In this document: piece after piece, positions 34,348 to 47,259 of the stretch
How positions within the stretch are numbered: the stretch's first letter is position 1
Layout: every line of letters starts with the position of its first letter
NCBI RefSeq assembly: GCF_037095755.1
Contig: NZ_JBAWKJ010000001.1
Coordinates: 1,057,001 to 1,121,000 of the forward strand
DNA length: 64,000 bases
Reading direction: 5' to 3'
Source: Sphingopyxis sp. CCNWLW2
GTDB taxonomy: Bacteria; Pseudomonadota; Alphaproteobacteria; Sphingomonadales; Sphingomonadaceae
Position numbers and translations under genes: made by a program
Notes under the pieces: model-generated
The model's database searches: none
What the model was told of the DNA's origin: nothing
What the model saw: the letters and a program-made list of their open reading frames with translations, nothing else

Positions 34348-36545
34348 GCGAGCAGCTCCTTCGCGGCGGCATAGATCGAATCGCGGCTCGGCAAGGTCAG
34401 CGTCGCCGCGCGGCCGAGCGGAATGAAGCTGTCGTCGGCGGCGATGCGCGCGAGTTTCTTACCGGGGGTGCGTTCGACGAAGGTCGCCATCAGCGCCTCG
34501 CTCTGCGATCCGGTGATGCGGCATTCGTCGACGATCAGGATACGTTTCGCATCGCCGACCGCGGCGACGAGCTTCTCCTCGTCGACCGGGCCGAGCCAGC
34601 GCAGGTCGATCACGCGCGCCTTGACGCCGTCGGCAGCGAGCAATTTTTCGGCCTGTCGCGAATAATAAGTGCCGTTGCCATAGGTGACGATCGCGAGGTC
34701 GGTGCCCTGCCCATGCACCCCGACGTCGCCGAAGCGGATCGGCGCGCCGTCACCGGGCGCCTCATAGGTGCTGGTCCACAGACCATCGCCTTCCTCGTGC
34801 AGGTCGCGGGTCATATAGAGCGCGATCGGTTCGACAAAGACGACGACGCGCTGTTCCTCGCGCGCCAGCCGCACACATTCGCGCAGCATCGCCACCGCAT
34901 CGCGCCCGTTCGACGGCACCGCGAGGATCACCCCCGGAATGTCGCGGAAGACCGCGAGGCTGTTGTCGTTATGAAAATGGCCGCCGAAACCCTTCTGATA
35001 ACCGAGCCCCGCGATGCGCAGCACCATCGGGTTGGTATACTGCCCGTCCGAGAAGAAGCTGAGCGTCGCCGCCTCGCCGCGGATCTGGTCCTCGGCATTA
35101 TGGACATAGGCGAGGAACTGAATCTCCGGCATCGGAATAAAGCCATTGTGCGCCATACCGATCGCGAGCCCGAGGATCGCCTGTTCGTCGAGCAAGGTGT
35201 TGACGACGCGCGCCGATCCGAAACGCTGGTGGAGCTTGGCGGTGACATTATAGACGCCGCCCTTCGGCCCGACATCCTCGCCCGCGACGACGATCTCCTT
35301 ATGCGCGAGCATCAGGTCGGCGAGCGCCCAGCTCAAAAGCCGCGCCATATGCTGCGGCTTGTCCATCGCGCCGGCGTCGCTGCCGAACATCGCCTTGCGA
35401 TCCTCGTCCGACGGCGTATTGGCGCGCGCCACCTCGCGCTTCGGCGGGATCAGGCTTTGCATCACATGCTTCGGGGTGGTGATCTTCGGACGCAGGATCG
35501 CCGCCTCGGCCTGCCGCGCGAGGGTCGTGCCGATATCCTCATAGGCATCGGCGATTTCTGCGGGCGACATCCAGCCATGTTCGGCCATCAGCGCGGCGCC
35601 CGCGAGCAGCGGATCGCGGGCTTCGTCGGCCTCGATCAGCGCCTTGGGGAGGTACGCGCCCTGCACGTCGGAGCCGGCGTGACCGTAGAGGCGCACCGTC
35701 GCCATGTGGAGAAACACCGGCTTGCGGTATCGCCGCGCATAGTCGGCGGCCTCGGCCGCACCGGCATAGGCCGAGACGAGATCGGTGCCGTCGCACTTGA
35801 TATAGTGCAGGCCCGCGCGGTGGCGGAACTGCGCCTCGATCCAGCCCGTCGGGGTGCGCGTCGAAATGCCGATACCATTGTCTTCGCAAAGGAAAATGAG
35901 CGGCATCGGCGACCCTTGGAACGCCGCCCAGCCCGCGGTGTTGAACGCGCCCTGCGCGGTCGAATGGTTCGCCGATGCGTCGCCGAAGCTCGTCAGCACG
36001 ACCGCGTCGTCGGGGAGCGGCAGCCCGGTCATGCCAAGGCGGCGCGCGATGCCGATCGAGAAGGCGGCGCCGACCGCCTTCGGCAAATGCGAGGCGATCG
36101 TCGAGGTTTGCGGCGGGATATTGAGCGGCTTCGACCCGATGACCTTGTGGCGTCCGCCCGAGATCGGATCCTCGGATGACGCCGCGAAGCTCAGCAGCAT
36201 GTCCCACGTCGGCGTCCCACCCGGAAGCTGGCGCGACCGGTGGAGCTGGAACGCGTTCGAGCGATAATGAAGGAACGCCATGTCGGTGACGCGCAGCGCC
36301 GCGGCGACCGCGGCATTGCCCTCGTGCCCCGACGACCCGATCGTATAAAAGCCTTCGCCGCGCGCCTGCAGATGGCGCGACAGCCGGTCCATCTGGCGGC
36401 TGGTGAGTTGCGACAGGAAGATATCGGTCGCGTCAGCGCGCGACAGACCAGCCACCGCGGGATCGGGTGCGTCGGCGCGATCGGGCAATCTGCCCCCGGC
36501 CAGCGCTGCCAAGAATTTTTCATGCACCGCTTGGGCCGCGTCCAC
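34344..36545 (-). CDS. Fused 2-oxoacid dehydrogenase E1 (alpha plus beta)
   Basis: The protein has 733 residues. Residues about 45-350 match the E1-alpha fold, with the thiamin-diphosphate motif starting at FGDASANHSTAQGA (GDA in place of GDG) and ending at CEDNGIGIS. Residues about 390-733 match E1-beta, with AGEDVGPKGGVYNVT, the NTLLDEQAILGLAIGMA helix and FVEPIALY. Natural fusions of this kind exist in several bacterial groups. No E2, E3 or lipoylation gene is nearby; instead the next gene is a malonyltransferase-like protein. The substrate, perhaps a branched-chain 2-oxoacid, is not certain. Confidence 0.9.
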   Translation of the reverse strand: MDAAQAVHEKFLAALAGGRLPDRADAPDPAVAGLSRADATDIFLSQLTSRQMDRLSRHLQARGEGFYTIGSSGHEGNAAVAAALRVTDMAFLHYRSNAFQLHRSRQLPGGTPTWDMLLSFAASSEDPISGGRHKVIGSKPLNIPPQTSTIASHLPKAVGAAFSIGIARRLGMTGLPLPDDAVVLTSFGDASANHSTAQGAFNTAGWAAFQGSPMPLIFLCEDNGIGISTRTPTGWIEAQFRHRAGLHYIKCDGTDLVSAYAGAAEAADYARRYRKPVFLHMATVRLYGHAGSDVQGAYLPKALIEADEARDPLLAGAALMAEHGWMSPAEIADAYEDIGTTLARQAEAAILRPKITTPKHVMQSLIPPKREVARANTPSDEDRKAMFGSDAGAMDKPQHMARLLSWALADLMLAHKEIVVAGEDVGPKGGVYNVTAKLHQRFGSARVVNTLLDEQAILGLAIGMAHNGFIPMPEIQFLAYVHNAEDQIRGEAATLSFFSDGQYTNPMVLRIAGLGYQKGFGGHFHNDNSLAVFRDIPGVILAVPSNGRDAVAMLRECVRLAREEQRVVVFVEPIALYMTRDLHEEGDGLWTSTYEAPGDGAPIRFGDVGVHGQGTDLAIVTYGNGTYYSRQAEKLLAADGVKARVIDLRWLGPVDEEKLVAAVGDAKRILIVDECRITGSQSEALMATFVERTPGKKLARIAADDSFIPLGRAATLTLPSRDSIYAAAKELLA

Positions 36546-36712
36546 GTGTCTCTCCTGTCGCGCGGCCGGTGGTTACAAGCGTAACAAACCGACCAAATTT
36601 TTCCGCGCGCTAGAACGGGGCCGCCCAGCGCGCAAGCATCTCTTGCCTTGCTCCGTCCGCTCGCGCTACCACCATTCACGATGCACGATCGGGGCCGGGC
36701 CATCTTTTCAAC

Positions 36713-37423
36713 ATGATATCGATGTGGATCGCCCAGGCGTCGGCCGCGTCCGAACCACCCAGCGCCGATACAGGCGGAGGATGGCTGATCGATCCCGAAC
36801 TCGTCGATCCGGGCTATGGTCAGACGATCGCCGGCGGCGAGATCCAGACCGCCTTTCCGCCCCCCCCGCCGCCCCCGCCGCCGACACCCGAGTGGCTGAA
36901 GTCGCTGTTCGACGCGATCGGCAGCTTTTTTAACTGGAGCGCCCCTGCCGCCAAGCCGCTGATGTGGATCGCGGTGGCGCTGGTGCTGCTCTTCCTCCTC
37001 TATCATTTCGTTCCCGCCTTCGCGCGCTGGGTCGACAATCTGCCCTTTCGCCGCAAGGCGGGCGATGCGGACGCGGAGGACGGCGCCGGTCAGGCCGAAG
37101 CCGGCGCGGCGCGCGCGCTGCTCGCCGAGGCCGATGCGCTCGCCGCCGAGGGGCGCTTTGCCGAAGCGGTGCATCTCCTGCTCTATCGCAGCGTCGAGGA
37201 TATCAAGGGCCGTCGCCCCGGGCTGGTCAAACCCGCGATGACCTCACGCGATCTTGCCGAAGCGCATGACCTGCCCGCCGCCGCGCGCGGCGCGTTCAGC
37301 CGTATCGCGCGCGCGGTCGAGATCAGCCTGTTCGGCGGCCGCTCAATCGACGCGGGGGCGTGGCAACAATGCCGCGCTGCTTACGCCGAGCTGACCGTCC
37401 CCCAGAGCTGGGCGCGCGCATGA
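36713..37423 (+). CDS. DUF4129 domain membrane protein
   Basis: The protein has 236 residues. A Pro-run of nine residues and an acidic stretch precede one membrane segment (about 82-102). The C-terminal cytoplasmic part (about 130-230) is DUF4129: AEGRFAEAVHLLLYRSVEDIKGRR, helical and charged. The gene opens a six-gene plus-strand operon with DUF4350, MoxR, DUF58, SpoIIM and RDD genes. It overlaps the next by ATGA at 37420-37423. Confidence 0.8.
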   Translation: MISMWIAQASAASEPPSADTGGGWLIDPELVDPGYGQTIAGGEIQTAFPPPPPPPPPTPEWLKSLFDAIGSFFNWSAPAAKPLMWIAVALVLLFLLYHFVPAFARWVDNLPFRRKAGDADAEDGAGQAEAGAARALLAEADALAAEGRFAEAVHLLLYRSVEDIKGRRPGLVKPAMTSRDLAEAHDLPAAARGAFSRIARAVEISLFGGRSIDAGAWQQCRAAYAELTVPQSWARA

Positions 37424-38652
37424 GCCACGTCGCCGACGATCATGGCTTCAACCCGCGCCTGATCGCGGCGGTGGTGGCGATCGGCGTGATCGCCTTTATC
37501 ACGCTGTGGGCGCTGATCGCCCTCGGGCCGCGGCTGTCGAGCGGAAACGATGGCGGCGGCCATGCGCTGTCGAAGGCGGCGCCGGGCTATGCCGGCATCG
37601 TCGACCTCACCGAGCGCGCCGGTGCCCATGTCGAGCTGCGGCGGAGCGAAGAGGCGCCGGTTTATGAAGAGGAATGGCGCGAGCTGTTGATCCTGACGCC
37701 CACCCATCGGACAAAGGCCGACGAAATCGCGCGGGTGATGAAGGGGCATCGCGGCGGTCCTGTCCTGATCATATTGCCGAAATGGCAGACGGGCCGGCAT
37801 CCGCAAAAGCCGGGCTGGGCCGGCGGGGGCTTTCCGATCGCGCCGCCCGCGAAGCTGCTACCCGCGACGGTCGGCAGGATCGACAAGATCGTCAGCGAGC
37901 CGCATGCGCGCGGCGCGGCAGCGGCGGGCTCGATCGGCGGGCGCCGGATCGCCCTGCCCCTGCCCAGCCTTCGATCGCAGGTGATCGTCGCCGATGGCTT
38001 CGACACGCTGATCGGCTTTCCGCACGGCGGTGCGATCCTCGCCAAGCATCGCAGCGACAATATCTATATCCTCTCCGATCCCGACCTGGTGAACAATCTG
38101 GCCTTCGCGAGCCGCGAGCGCGCCGCCGCTGCGGCGATGCTGGTCGATGCGATTGCCGCGGACGTCGAAGCCGATGCGCTCGCCTTCGACCTGACGCTGA
38201 ACGGCTTCGGCAGCCAGCGCTCGCTGCTGCGCTTCGCCTTCGTCCCGCCGTTCATCGGCATCACGCTCTGCCTGATCGCCGCCGGGCTGCTCGCGCTGTG
38301 GCAGGCATGGATGCGTTTCGGCCCGGCGCTGAAGCCCGGCCGCGCCATCCCGGTTTCGAAGGCGGCATTAATCGCAAACAGCGCCGATCTGATCAAACAG
38401 GCGCGGCGCGAACTCGACGGCGCCGACGCCTTTGTGAAGAGCCAGCGCATCGCGATCGCACGGCGGCTGCATGCCCCCGGCGGGCTCGACGACGACGCTA
38501 CCGACCGCTGGATCGACAGGCATCTGGACACGGGAAGCGAAGCTTTCTCCAGCCTCGCGCGGCGTCTGCCGCTCGCGCGCAACACCCACGAGTTTCTAGA
38601 GGGCGCGCAAGCGCTGCACGACATCAGGAAGGATCTACTCCGTGACAGCTAA
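37420..38652 (+). CDS. DUF4350 domain protein
   Basis: The protein has 410 residues with two membrane segments, near the N-terminus (about 14-34) and in the middle (about 275-300). The region between is a Rossmann-like periplasmic or extracellular domain ([20 protein letters not shown] and [12 protein letters not shown]), as in DUF4350. The C-terminal cytoplasmic tail is helical. It overlaps both neighbours (4 bp with DUF4129, 11 bp with moxR), which suggests tight co-expression. Molecular role is unknown. Confidence 0.8.
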   Translation: MSHVADDHGFNPRLIAAVVAIGVIAFITLWALIALGPRLSSGNDGGGHALSKAAPGYAGIVDLTERAGAHVELRRSEEAPVYEEEWRELLILTPTHRTKADEIARVMKGHRGGPVLIILPKWQTGRHPQKPGWAGGGFPIAPPAKLLPATVGRIDKIVSEPHARGAAAAGSIGGRRIALPLPSLRSQVIVADGFDTLIGFPHGGAILAKHRSDNIYILSDPDLVNNLAFASRERAAAAAMLVDAIAADVEADALAFDLTLNGFGSQRSLLRFAFVPPFIGITLCLIAAGLLALWQAWMRFGPALKPGRAIPVSKAALIANSADLIKQARRELDGADAFVKSQRIAIARRLHAPGGLDDDATDRWIDRHLDTGSEAFSSLARRLPLARNTHEFLEGAQALHDIRKDLLRDS

Positions 38653-39604
38653 TATCGAGAGCGTTCAGGCCCTCGGCGCAGCGATCGAGGGCGAGGTCGC
38701 CAAGGCCGTGTTCGGCCAGGGGCCGCTCACCCGCATGGTGACGATCGCGCTGCTCGCGGGCGGGCATGTGCTGCTCGAAGGCCCGCCGGGCACCGCGAAG
38801 ACCCTGCTCGCGCAGGCGTTCGCACGCGCGACGGGACTCGATTTCGGGCGCATCCAGTTCACCCCCGACCTGATGCCCGGCGACATTTTGGGGTCGAACC
38901 TGTTCAACTTCCAGACGTCGAGCTTCACCCTCACCAAAGGGCCGATCTTCACCGAACTGCTGCTCGCCGACGAAATCAACCGCACCCCGCCGAAGACGCA
39001 GGCCGCGCTGCTCGAGGCGATGCAGGAACGGCGCGTGACGATCAATGGCGAGGCGCATGTGATGAGCCCGCGCTTCACCGTGCTCGCAACACAGAACCCG
39101 ATCGAACAGCAGGGCGTCTATCCGCTGCCCGAAGCGCAGCTCGACCGCTTCCTGTTCAAGCTGGTGGTCGATTATCCCGCCGCCGACGAGGAACGGCGCA
39201 TCGTGGCCGATCATGGCGGGCGCTTCAAAAGCCCCGCGGTCGCCGATTTCGGCGTCACCGAGGTGGCGAACGCCAAGACGATCGAAGCGGCGATCGACAC
39301 GATTGCGACGGTGCGGCTGGCCGACGAGATCGTCGATTATATCGTCCGCATCGTCCGCGCGACGCGCGAGAGCGCCGACCTCGAATGCGGCGCCAGCCCG
39401 CGCGCCGCGACCTTGCTCGCGCGCGCCGCCTGCGCCGCAGCGGCGCTCGACGGGCGCGATTATGTGATCCCCGACGACGTCCAGCGCCTCGCCGCGGGCG
39501 TGCTGCGCCACCGCGTCATCCTGTCGGCCGCCGCCGAGATCGAAGGGCGCAACGTCGAGCAGGTCGTCGCGGGGCTGCTCGAACGCGAGGACGTCCCGCG
39601 GTGA
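38642..39604 (+). CDS. MoxR family AAA+ ATPase
   Basis: The protein has 320 residues from a GTG at 38642. Walker A is GPPGTAKT (residues 47-54), Walker [10 protein letters not shown], sensor 1 LATQNPIEQ, and the region [16 protein letters not shown] is typical of MoxR. MoxR ATPases act as chaperones, often for a von Willebrand or DUF58 partner encoded next to them. Here the DUF58 gene overlaps its stop by GTGA. It sits in the middle of the operon. Confidence 0.93.
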   Translation: MTANIESVQALGAAIEGEVAKAVFGQGPLTRMVTIALLAGGHVLLEGPPGTAKTLLAQAFARATGLDFGRIQFTPDLMPGDILGSNLFNFQTSSFTLTKGPIFTELLLADEINRTPPKTQAALLEAMQERRVTINGEAHVMSPRFTVLATQNPIEQQGVYPLPEAQLDRFLFKLVVDYPAADEERRIVADHGGRFKSPAVADFGVTEVANAKTIEAAIDTIATVRLADEIVDYIVRIVRATRESADLECGASPRAATLLARAACAAAALDGRDYVIPDDVQRLAAGVLRHRVILSAAAEIEGRNVEQVVAGLLEREDVPR

Positions 39605-40917
39605 TTTATCCGACCCGGCGTGCGATCTATCTGCTGCTCGCGGGCGCCCCGATGGCGCTCGCGCTTGGGCTGATCCGGCCCGAGCTGTGGCTCGTCGCGC
39701 CCGGCTGGATCGGGGTGATCCTTGCGTGTCTCATTCTCGACACCATCGCCGGAGCGAACCCCCGCCACCTCGCCCTCGATGCGCGCTTCCCACATCAGGT
39801 CGGGGTCGGCGACCCGTTCGAATTGTCGCTCACCGCGAAGGGGAGAGCGGTGCCGCCGCGCGCCGAACTCGCACTGGCGCTCGACGAACGGCTTGCCGAG
39901 GGTGGGCGGCTCGCGGGCGATATGCGCCGGACGGCCACGGGCGAAGCGCTCGTCCGCACATTGCCGCTCACCGCATCGCGGCGCGGGCAAGCGCGGGTCG
40001 AGGCGCTGTGGATTCGCTGGGCGGGGCCGCTCGGGCTCGTCTGGAAGCAGCGCAAATTTGTGATCGACGGCGCGATCCACGTCGTTCCCAGCCTGCGCGC
40101 GGTGACCGACGAGGGCAGCCGGCTGTTTCAGCGCAACAGCTGGTTTGGCCTGCGCCAGCAACGCTTTCGCGGCGAAGGCACCGAGTTTGAGGCGCTCGCC
40201 GAATATCAGGCAGGGATGGATCGGCGCGCGATCGACTGGAACGCCTCGGCGCGCCACGTCAAACTGCTCGCGAAGGAATATCGCGTCGAGCGCGACAATC
40301 GCGTCGTGCTCGCGATCGACAGCGGGCGGACGATGGCCGAGCCCGTCGGCGGCATGCCGCGCGTCGACCGCGCGGTCTCGGCGGCGCTGCTGCTCGCCTA
40401 TGTCGGGCTGAAACTCAACGACCGGATCAGCTTCTTCTCGTTCGCCGCGAAACCGCACACGCTGACCCCCGCCTATATGCACACGCAGGATTTCCCAGCG
40501 CTGCAGCGCGCCGCGAGCCTGATCGACTATGCGCATGTCGAAAGCAATTTCACCCTCGCGCTCACCACGCTGAGCGCGCAGCTCAACCGCCGCTCGCTGA
40601 TCATTCTCTTCACCGAATTCACCGACGCGACGAGCGCCGACCTGATGATCCGCGCCGCGGGACGGCTGGTGAAGACGCACCGCCTGCTGTTCGTCGTGAT
40701 CAAGGACGAAGAGGTCGAGGCCGAGGAGCGCCGACGCCCCGAAAGCGGCGCCGACGTCACGCGCGCGAACGTCGCCGCGGCGATGCTGCGCGACCGGCAG
40801 CTGGTGATCGCGCGGCTCCAGCGGCTCGGCGCCGACGTCATCGAGGTGCCCGCCGACGCGATGGGGGCGAGCGCGGTCGAAGCCTATCTCGGCATCAAGC
40901 GGAAGGGCAGCCTGTGA
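39601..40917 (+). CDS. DUF58 domain (von Willebrand-like) protein
   Basis: The protein has 438 residues from a GTG at 39601. Two N-terminal membrane segments (about 10-48) are followed by a beta-rich part and the DUF58 domain with [18 protein letters not shown]. The start of the domain's metal-binding strand, [11 protein letters not shown], is a degenerate MIDAS (DxGxT rather than DxSxS). It is the likely partner of the MoxR ATPase encoded upstream. The stop region overlaps the next start by 4 bp. Confidence 0.88.
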   Translation: MIYPTRRAIYLLLAGAPMALALGLIRPELWLVAPGWIGVILACLILDTIAGANPRHLALDARFPHQVGVGDPFELSLTAKGRAVPPRAELALALDERLAEGGRLAGDMRRTATGEALVRTLPLTASRRGQARVEALWIRWAGPLGLVWKQRKFVIDGAIHVVPSLRAVTDEGSRLFQRNSWFGLRQQRFRGEGTEFEALAEYQAGMDRRAIDWNASARHVKLLAKEYRVERDNRVVLAIDSGRTMAEPVGGMPRVDRAVSAALLLAYVGLKLNDRISFFSFAAKPHTLTPAYMHTQDFPALQRAASLIDYAHVESNFTLALTTLSAQLNRRSLIILFTEFTDATSADLMIRAAGRLVKTHRLLFVVIKDEEVEAEERRRPESGADVTRANVAAAMLRDRQLVIARLQRLGADVIEVPADAMGASAVEAYLGIKRKGSL

Positions 40918-41954
40918 TTCCACCGGCGGCCCCCGCACGCGCACTCGATGCCCCGAGCTTTTCGACGAGCCGTTTTCGCGCCGAGCGCGAGGCCGACTGG
41001 ATCGCCTTCGACCTGCTGCTCACAAGGCTGGAAAAAAAGGGCGCCGCCGCGCTGACCAGCGACGAGTTGCTGCAACTGCCTTTGCTCTATCGCGCCACCC
41101 TGTCGTCGCTGTCGATCGCGCGCGCGACGAGCCTCGACAAGGCACTGCTTGACCATCTCGAGGCGTTGTCGATCCGCGGCTATTTCCTCGTTTACGGCGT
41201 GCGCGAAAGCCGCCGGAACCGCCTCCGCCGTTTCTTCCTGTACGACTGGCCCGCCGCGGTGCGATCGGTGTGGAAGGAGACGGTGATCATATCGCTGATC
41301 ATCCTGCTCGGCGCGTTGACCAGCTATTCGCTCGTCTCAAACAACCCCGAATGGTATTTCAACTTCGTCGACGAGGAGATGTCGGGCGGACGCGACCCGC
41401 GCGCGACGGTCGAATTCCTCCAGTCGACGCTGGGCCATGGCAAGGCGGCGGCGGAAAAGGGCGAGAGCGGGCTGCACGTCTTCGCGACCTATTTGTTCAC
41501 GCACAACAGCCAGGTGTCGATCCTGTCCTTTGCGCTGGGCTTCGCCTTTGGCGTGCCCACGATGATGCTCGAATATTATCAGGGCATCGGGCTCGGCGCG
41601 ATGATGGCGGTCTTTTCGGCCAAGGGGCTGGGCTATGATTTCGGCGGCTGGCTGTTCATCCACGGCACGACCGAGCTGTTCGCCGCCGCTTTGTCGGGCG
41701 CCGCGGGCCTCCGCATCGGCACCGCGGTCGTCTTTCCCGGCGCGCGCGGGCGGTTGCAGGCGGCATCGGAGGCAGGGCGCACCGCGGGCAAGGTCATGGT
41801 CGGCGTGATCCTGATGCTGTTCGCCGCGGGGCTGCTCGAAGGGTTCGGGCGCCAGCTGATCACCGACACGATGCTGCGCTATGCGATCGGATCGCTGATG
41901 CTCTTGTTCTGGCTCGCTTATTATTACATCCCGCGGCGCGAGGATGTGACATGA
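40914..41954 (+). CDS. SpoIIM-like (DUF95) membrane protein
   Basis: The protein has 346 residues from a GTG at 40914. The N-terminal cytoplasmic part is helical; about six membrane segments follow between residues 115 and 338. HNSQVSILSFALGFAFGVP and the FIHGTTELFAAAL segment are typical of the stage II sporulation protein M family, which in non-spore-formers occurs with RDD and MoxR genes. It overlaps the RDD gene by 4 bp. Function in this setting is not known. Confidence 0.87.
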   Translation: MIPPAAPARALDAPSFSTSRFRAEREADWIAFDLLLTRLEKKGAAALTSDELLQLPLLYRATLSSLSIARATSLDKALLDHLEALSIRGYFLVYGVRESRRNRLRRFFLYDWPAAVRSVWKETVIISLIILLGALTSYSLVSNNPEWYFNFVDEEMSGGRDPRATVEFLQSTLGHGKAAAEKGESGLHVFATYLFTHNSQVSILSFALGFAFGVPTMMLEYYQGIGLGAMMAVFSAKGLGYDFGGWLFIHGTTELFAAALSGAAGLRIGTAVVFPGARGRLQAASEAGRTAGKVMVGVILMLFAAGLLEGFGRQLITDTMLRYAIGSLMLLFWLAYYYIPRREDVT

Positions 41955-42817
41955 CCGCCGCCGCCAACGCGAAGTCGCGCACCGCGCGCGCGAAAAAGAT
42001 CCGCCAATTCGTCACGCCCGAGGGGGTCGACCTCGAGCTCAAGATCGCGAGCGCGGGGCTGCGTTTCAGCGCGCTGCTGGTTGACATGATCCTGATTCAG
42101 CTGACGCTGCTGCTCTTTTCGCTGTTGATGCTCTGGATCGGTCTGGCGTCCCAATCCGACACCACCGTCGTCGTCTGGATGCTCGGTGCTTTCCTGCTGC
42201 GCACCTTCTGGTTCATCGGGTTCGAACTGGGTTCGCGCGCGGCGACGCCGGGCAAAAGGCTGATGGGGATCCGGGTCGTCGCGCGCGACGGCGGCCGCCT
42301 GACCGCCGACGCGGTCGTCGCGCGCAATCTGATCCGCGAGCTTGAGATCTTCTTGCCGCTGATGATGCTGGGGACGGGCATAGCCGAAGATGCGGTGTCG
42401 GGCTGGCTCATCCTCGCCGGTGTGCTGTGGTCGCTGACGCTTAGCCTGTTCCTGCTGTTCAACCGCGACCGGATGCGGATGGGCGATTTGATCGCGGGGA
42501 CCTGGGTCGTGATGGCGCAGCGCGTGAAGCTCGACGCCGATATCGGGGTCGATGCCGCGGGCGACGCGATGGTCTTCACCGAGGCCGAACTCGCCGTCTA
42601 TGGCATTTTCGAACTGCAGGAACTCGAACGCGTGCTCCGCGGCCGCGATCCGCGCGCGATGCGCGAGGTCGCCGACGCGATCCGCGCCAAGATCGGGCGA
42701 CCCATCGCCGAAGAGGATGACGTCTTCCTGCTTTCCTACTACCGCCAATTGAAAGCCCGGCTCGAACGCAAATTGTTGTTCGGCAAGCGGCGAGAGGATA
42801 AATATGCCAGCGACTGA
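41951..42817 (+). CDS. RDD family membrane protein
   Basis: The protein has 288 residues. An RDD domain (about 35-195) has the segments RFSALLVDMILIQL and RAATPGKRLMGIRVV, and a third membrane pair ends in DRMRMGDLIAGTWVV. A C-terminal cytoplasmic part of about 95 residues with charged helices extends past the domain, longer than in minimal RDD proteins. It overlaps the nitroreductase gene by 14 bp. RDD proteins have been tied to ion exchange, but the role in MoxR operons is unproven. Confidence 0.87.
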   Translation: MTAAANAKSRTARAKKIRQFVTPEGVDLELKIASAGLRFSALLVDMILIQLTLLLFSLLMLWIGLASQSDTTVVVWMLGAFLLRTFWFIGFELGSRAATPGKRLMGIRVVARDGGRLTADAVVARNLIRELEIFLPLMMLGTGIAEDAVSGWLILAGVLWSLTLSLFLLFNRDRMRMGDLIAGTWVVMAQRVKLDADIGVDAAGDAMVFTEAELAVYGIFELQELERVLRGRDPRAMREVADAIRAKIGRPIAEEDDVFLLSYYRQLKARLERKLLFGKRREDKYASD

Positions 42818-43490
42818 CACCAGCGTGACCGAAGCGCTCCACGCGCGCCGTTCGGTACGCGCCTTCACCGACCGGGCGGTCGACCCGGCGCTGCTGAAAG
42901 AGATTTTCGCGGCCGCGCAGCGCGCGCCTTCGGGTGGCAACCTCCAGCCGTGGCAAGTGACGATCGTCGCCGGTGAACCGTGGCAGGCGGTGAAGGACGC
43001 GGTCGCCGCACGGATCGCGATGGGGCGCGAAGGTTATGAGCCCGAATATGATATCTATCCCAAGGGGCTGACCGAGCCATGGGAAGCGCGCCGCTTCGGC
43101 GTCGGCGAGGCGCTCTACGCCTCGCTCGGCATCCCGCGCGAGGACAAACGCGGCCGGATCGCTCAGTTCGTGGAGAATTACCGGGGTTTTGGCGCACCGG
43201 TGATGCTTTTCCTCCATTGTTCGCGCATCATGGGCCCGCCGCAATGGTCGGACATGGGCATGTGGCTGCAATCGGTGATGCTGCTGCTCGTCGAACATGG
43301 CCTTGCCAGTTGCCCGCAGGAATGCTGGGCGATGTACGGCGCGACAATCCGCCGCACGCTGGCGCTGGACGACGGGCAGATTTTGTTCACCGGCCTCGCG
43401 ATCGGCTATGCCGATACCGAAGCCGCAGTGAACCAGTGGCCGGTGCCGCGCGCGCCGCTCGACGAAGTGATTGATTGGCAGGGATTTTAA
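42804..43490 (+). CDS. Nitroreductase family FMN oxidoreductase
   Basis: The protein has 228 residues. The FMN-binding start is ALHARRSVRAFTDRAVDP, with AAQRAPSGGNLQPWQV as the conserved second contact. The C-terminal part shows FTGLAIGYAD and the expected helix. It reduces nitroaromatics or quinones with NAD(P)H; the natural substrate is unknown. It overlaps the RDD gene by 14 bp and may be a passenger at the end of the MoxR operon. Confidence 0.9.
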   Translation: MPATDTSVTEALHARRSVRAFTDRAVDPALLKEIFAAAQRAPSGGNLQPWQVTIVAGEPWQAVKDAVAARIAMGREGYEPEYDIYPKGLTEPWEARRFGVGEALYASLGIPREDKRGRIAQFVENYRGFGAPVMLFLHCSRIMGPPQWSDMGMWLQSVMLLLVEHGLASCPQECWAMYGATIRRTLALDDGQILFTGLAIGYADTEAAVNQWPVPRAPLDEVIDWQGF

Positions 43491-43493
43491 TCG

Positions 43494-43997
43494 ATGATCA
43501 GCAAACAACCCGGTTTTCGCTTTGGCGCCCTGGGCGCGCTGATGCTCCTGGTCGCGGGTTGCACGGCGATCCCGAAACCCGTCGCACCGCCGCCCCCGCA
43601 GCCGGTTGCTCCGGCACCGACACCCGCGCCGCTGCCGACCCCGGCGGCAGGCTGGGAAGACCGCGCGGTCAACGCCGGCGCGTGGCGCTATGATGCGGGC
43701 AGCCGCACCGCCGCCTTCGTCCCGACGGGCAGCGCGAACCCGCTGCTCAGCCTGACGTGCAGCGGCGGCGGCATCCGGATGACCTCGGCGCTCGCAGGCG
43801 ATGTCAGCCTGCGCACCAGCGCGGGGACCGACCGGATCCGCTTCGACGGCGGCAGCGCCAACCTCGCAAACCGCGACCCGCGCCTCGACCGCATCGCGTT
43901 CAGCCGCGGGCGCTTCGCGCTCGAAACGCCCGGCGGCGGCGCGATGACGCTGCCCGTGCAGTCCGAAATCGGCCGCGTGATCGAGGATTGCCGGTAG
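43494..43997 (+). CDS. Hypothetical lipoprotein with Pro-rich spacer
   Basis: The protein has 167 residues. The lipobox VAGC (Cys near residue 23) is followed by a Pro/Ala spacer of about 30 residues. The C-terminal domain (about 55-167) has two cysteines and a beta-rich pattern (SLTCSGGGIRMTS, RIRFDGGSANLANRDP). No family is recognised. It starts 4 bp after the nitroreductase stop and converges on another lipoprotein gene. Confidence 0.65.
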   Translation: MISKQPGFRFGALGALMLLVAGCTAIPKPVAPPPPQPVAPAPTPAPLPTPAAGWEDRAVNAGAWRYDAGSRTAAFVPTGSANPLLSLTCSGGGIRMTSALAGDVSLRTSAGTDRIRFDGGSANLANRDPRLDRIAFSRGRFALETPGGGAMTLPVQSEIGRVIEDCR

Positions 43998-44007
43998 CCG
44001 GTGAGGC

Positions 44008-44442
44008 TTAGCCGCCCAGCTGGACGGTTCCGCCCTTGATCCAGCCCCAGCGGCACGGCCCCTGATATTCGCGCGCGTTGGGCACCGACTTGCCGACGCC
44101 GCACATGTCGGGATCGGTGCCGGGCGCCGCGAAGACGACGCCGAACCAGGCGTCATTCTCGGCCGCCTCGCAGAGCGACACATTCGCGCCGCCGGCGAGC
44201 TTCGCCTTGACCGCGCGCGTTTCGCCGGGCGCCCAATAGACGTTGGTTCCGCCCGCCTTGACGCGGCTGATGCTCGAACAGGCGGGCAGGCTCGGCCCTT
44301 CGGTGCCGATCATCACCGCGCGCGTCGCCAGCGGTTCGCCCGCGACTTCGGGGGCGTTTTCGGCGGGCGGCGCAGGCTGGCTGCACGCGGCGAGCGAGGC
44401 GATCAGAAGGGCGGCGGCGGGGAAGACGAGACGATGTTTCAT
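44008..44442 (-). CDS. Hypothetical lipoprotein
   Basis: The protein has 144 residues from the ATG at 44442 with a lipobox LAAC at about residue 20. The mature part has five cysteines (PACSS, SLCEAA, MCGVG, PCRWGW) and no recognised domain. An upstream ATG at 44508 would put a basic, Arg-rich leader before the signal peptide and is less likely. It diverges from gyrB with about 107 bp between starts. Confidence 0.65.
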   Translation of the reverse strand: MKHRLVFPAAALLIASLAACSQPAPPAENAPEVAGEPLATRAVMIGTEGPSLPACSSISRVKAGGTNVYWAPGETRAVKAKLAGGANVSLCEAAENDAWFGVVFAAPGTDPDMCGVGKSVPNAREYQGPCRWGWIKGGTVQLGG

Positions 44443-44456
44443 GCCTCTGAAACTAG

Positions 44457-47126
<2,670 letters not shown>

Positions 47127-47259
47127 ATTCAGTTATTGTTCCGTTAAAGCCGAACAAATCGCACATCTGGACGCAAAATCACTTCAATCCAGCGCGTGGC
47201 GGCTTGCCTTGGCGGGCCGCCGCTGCTTTTGGCGCCTCCTCTGACAAGGGGATGATGTC

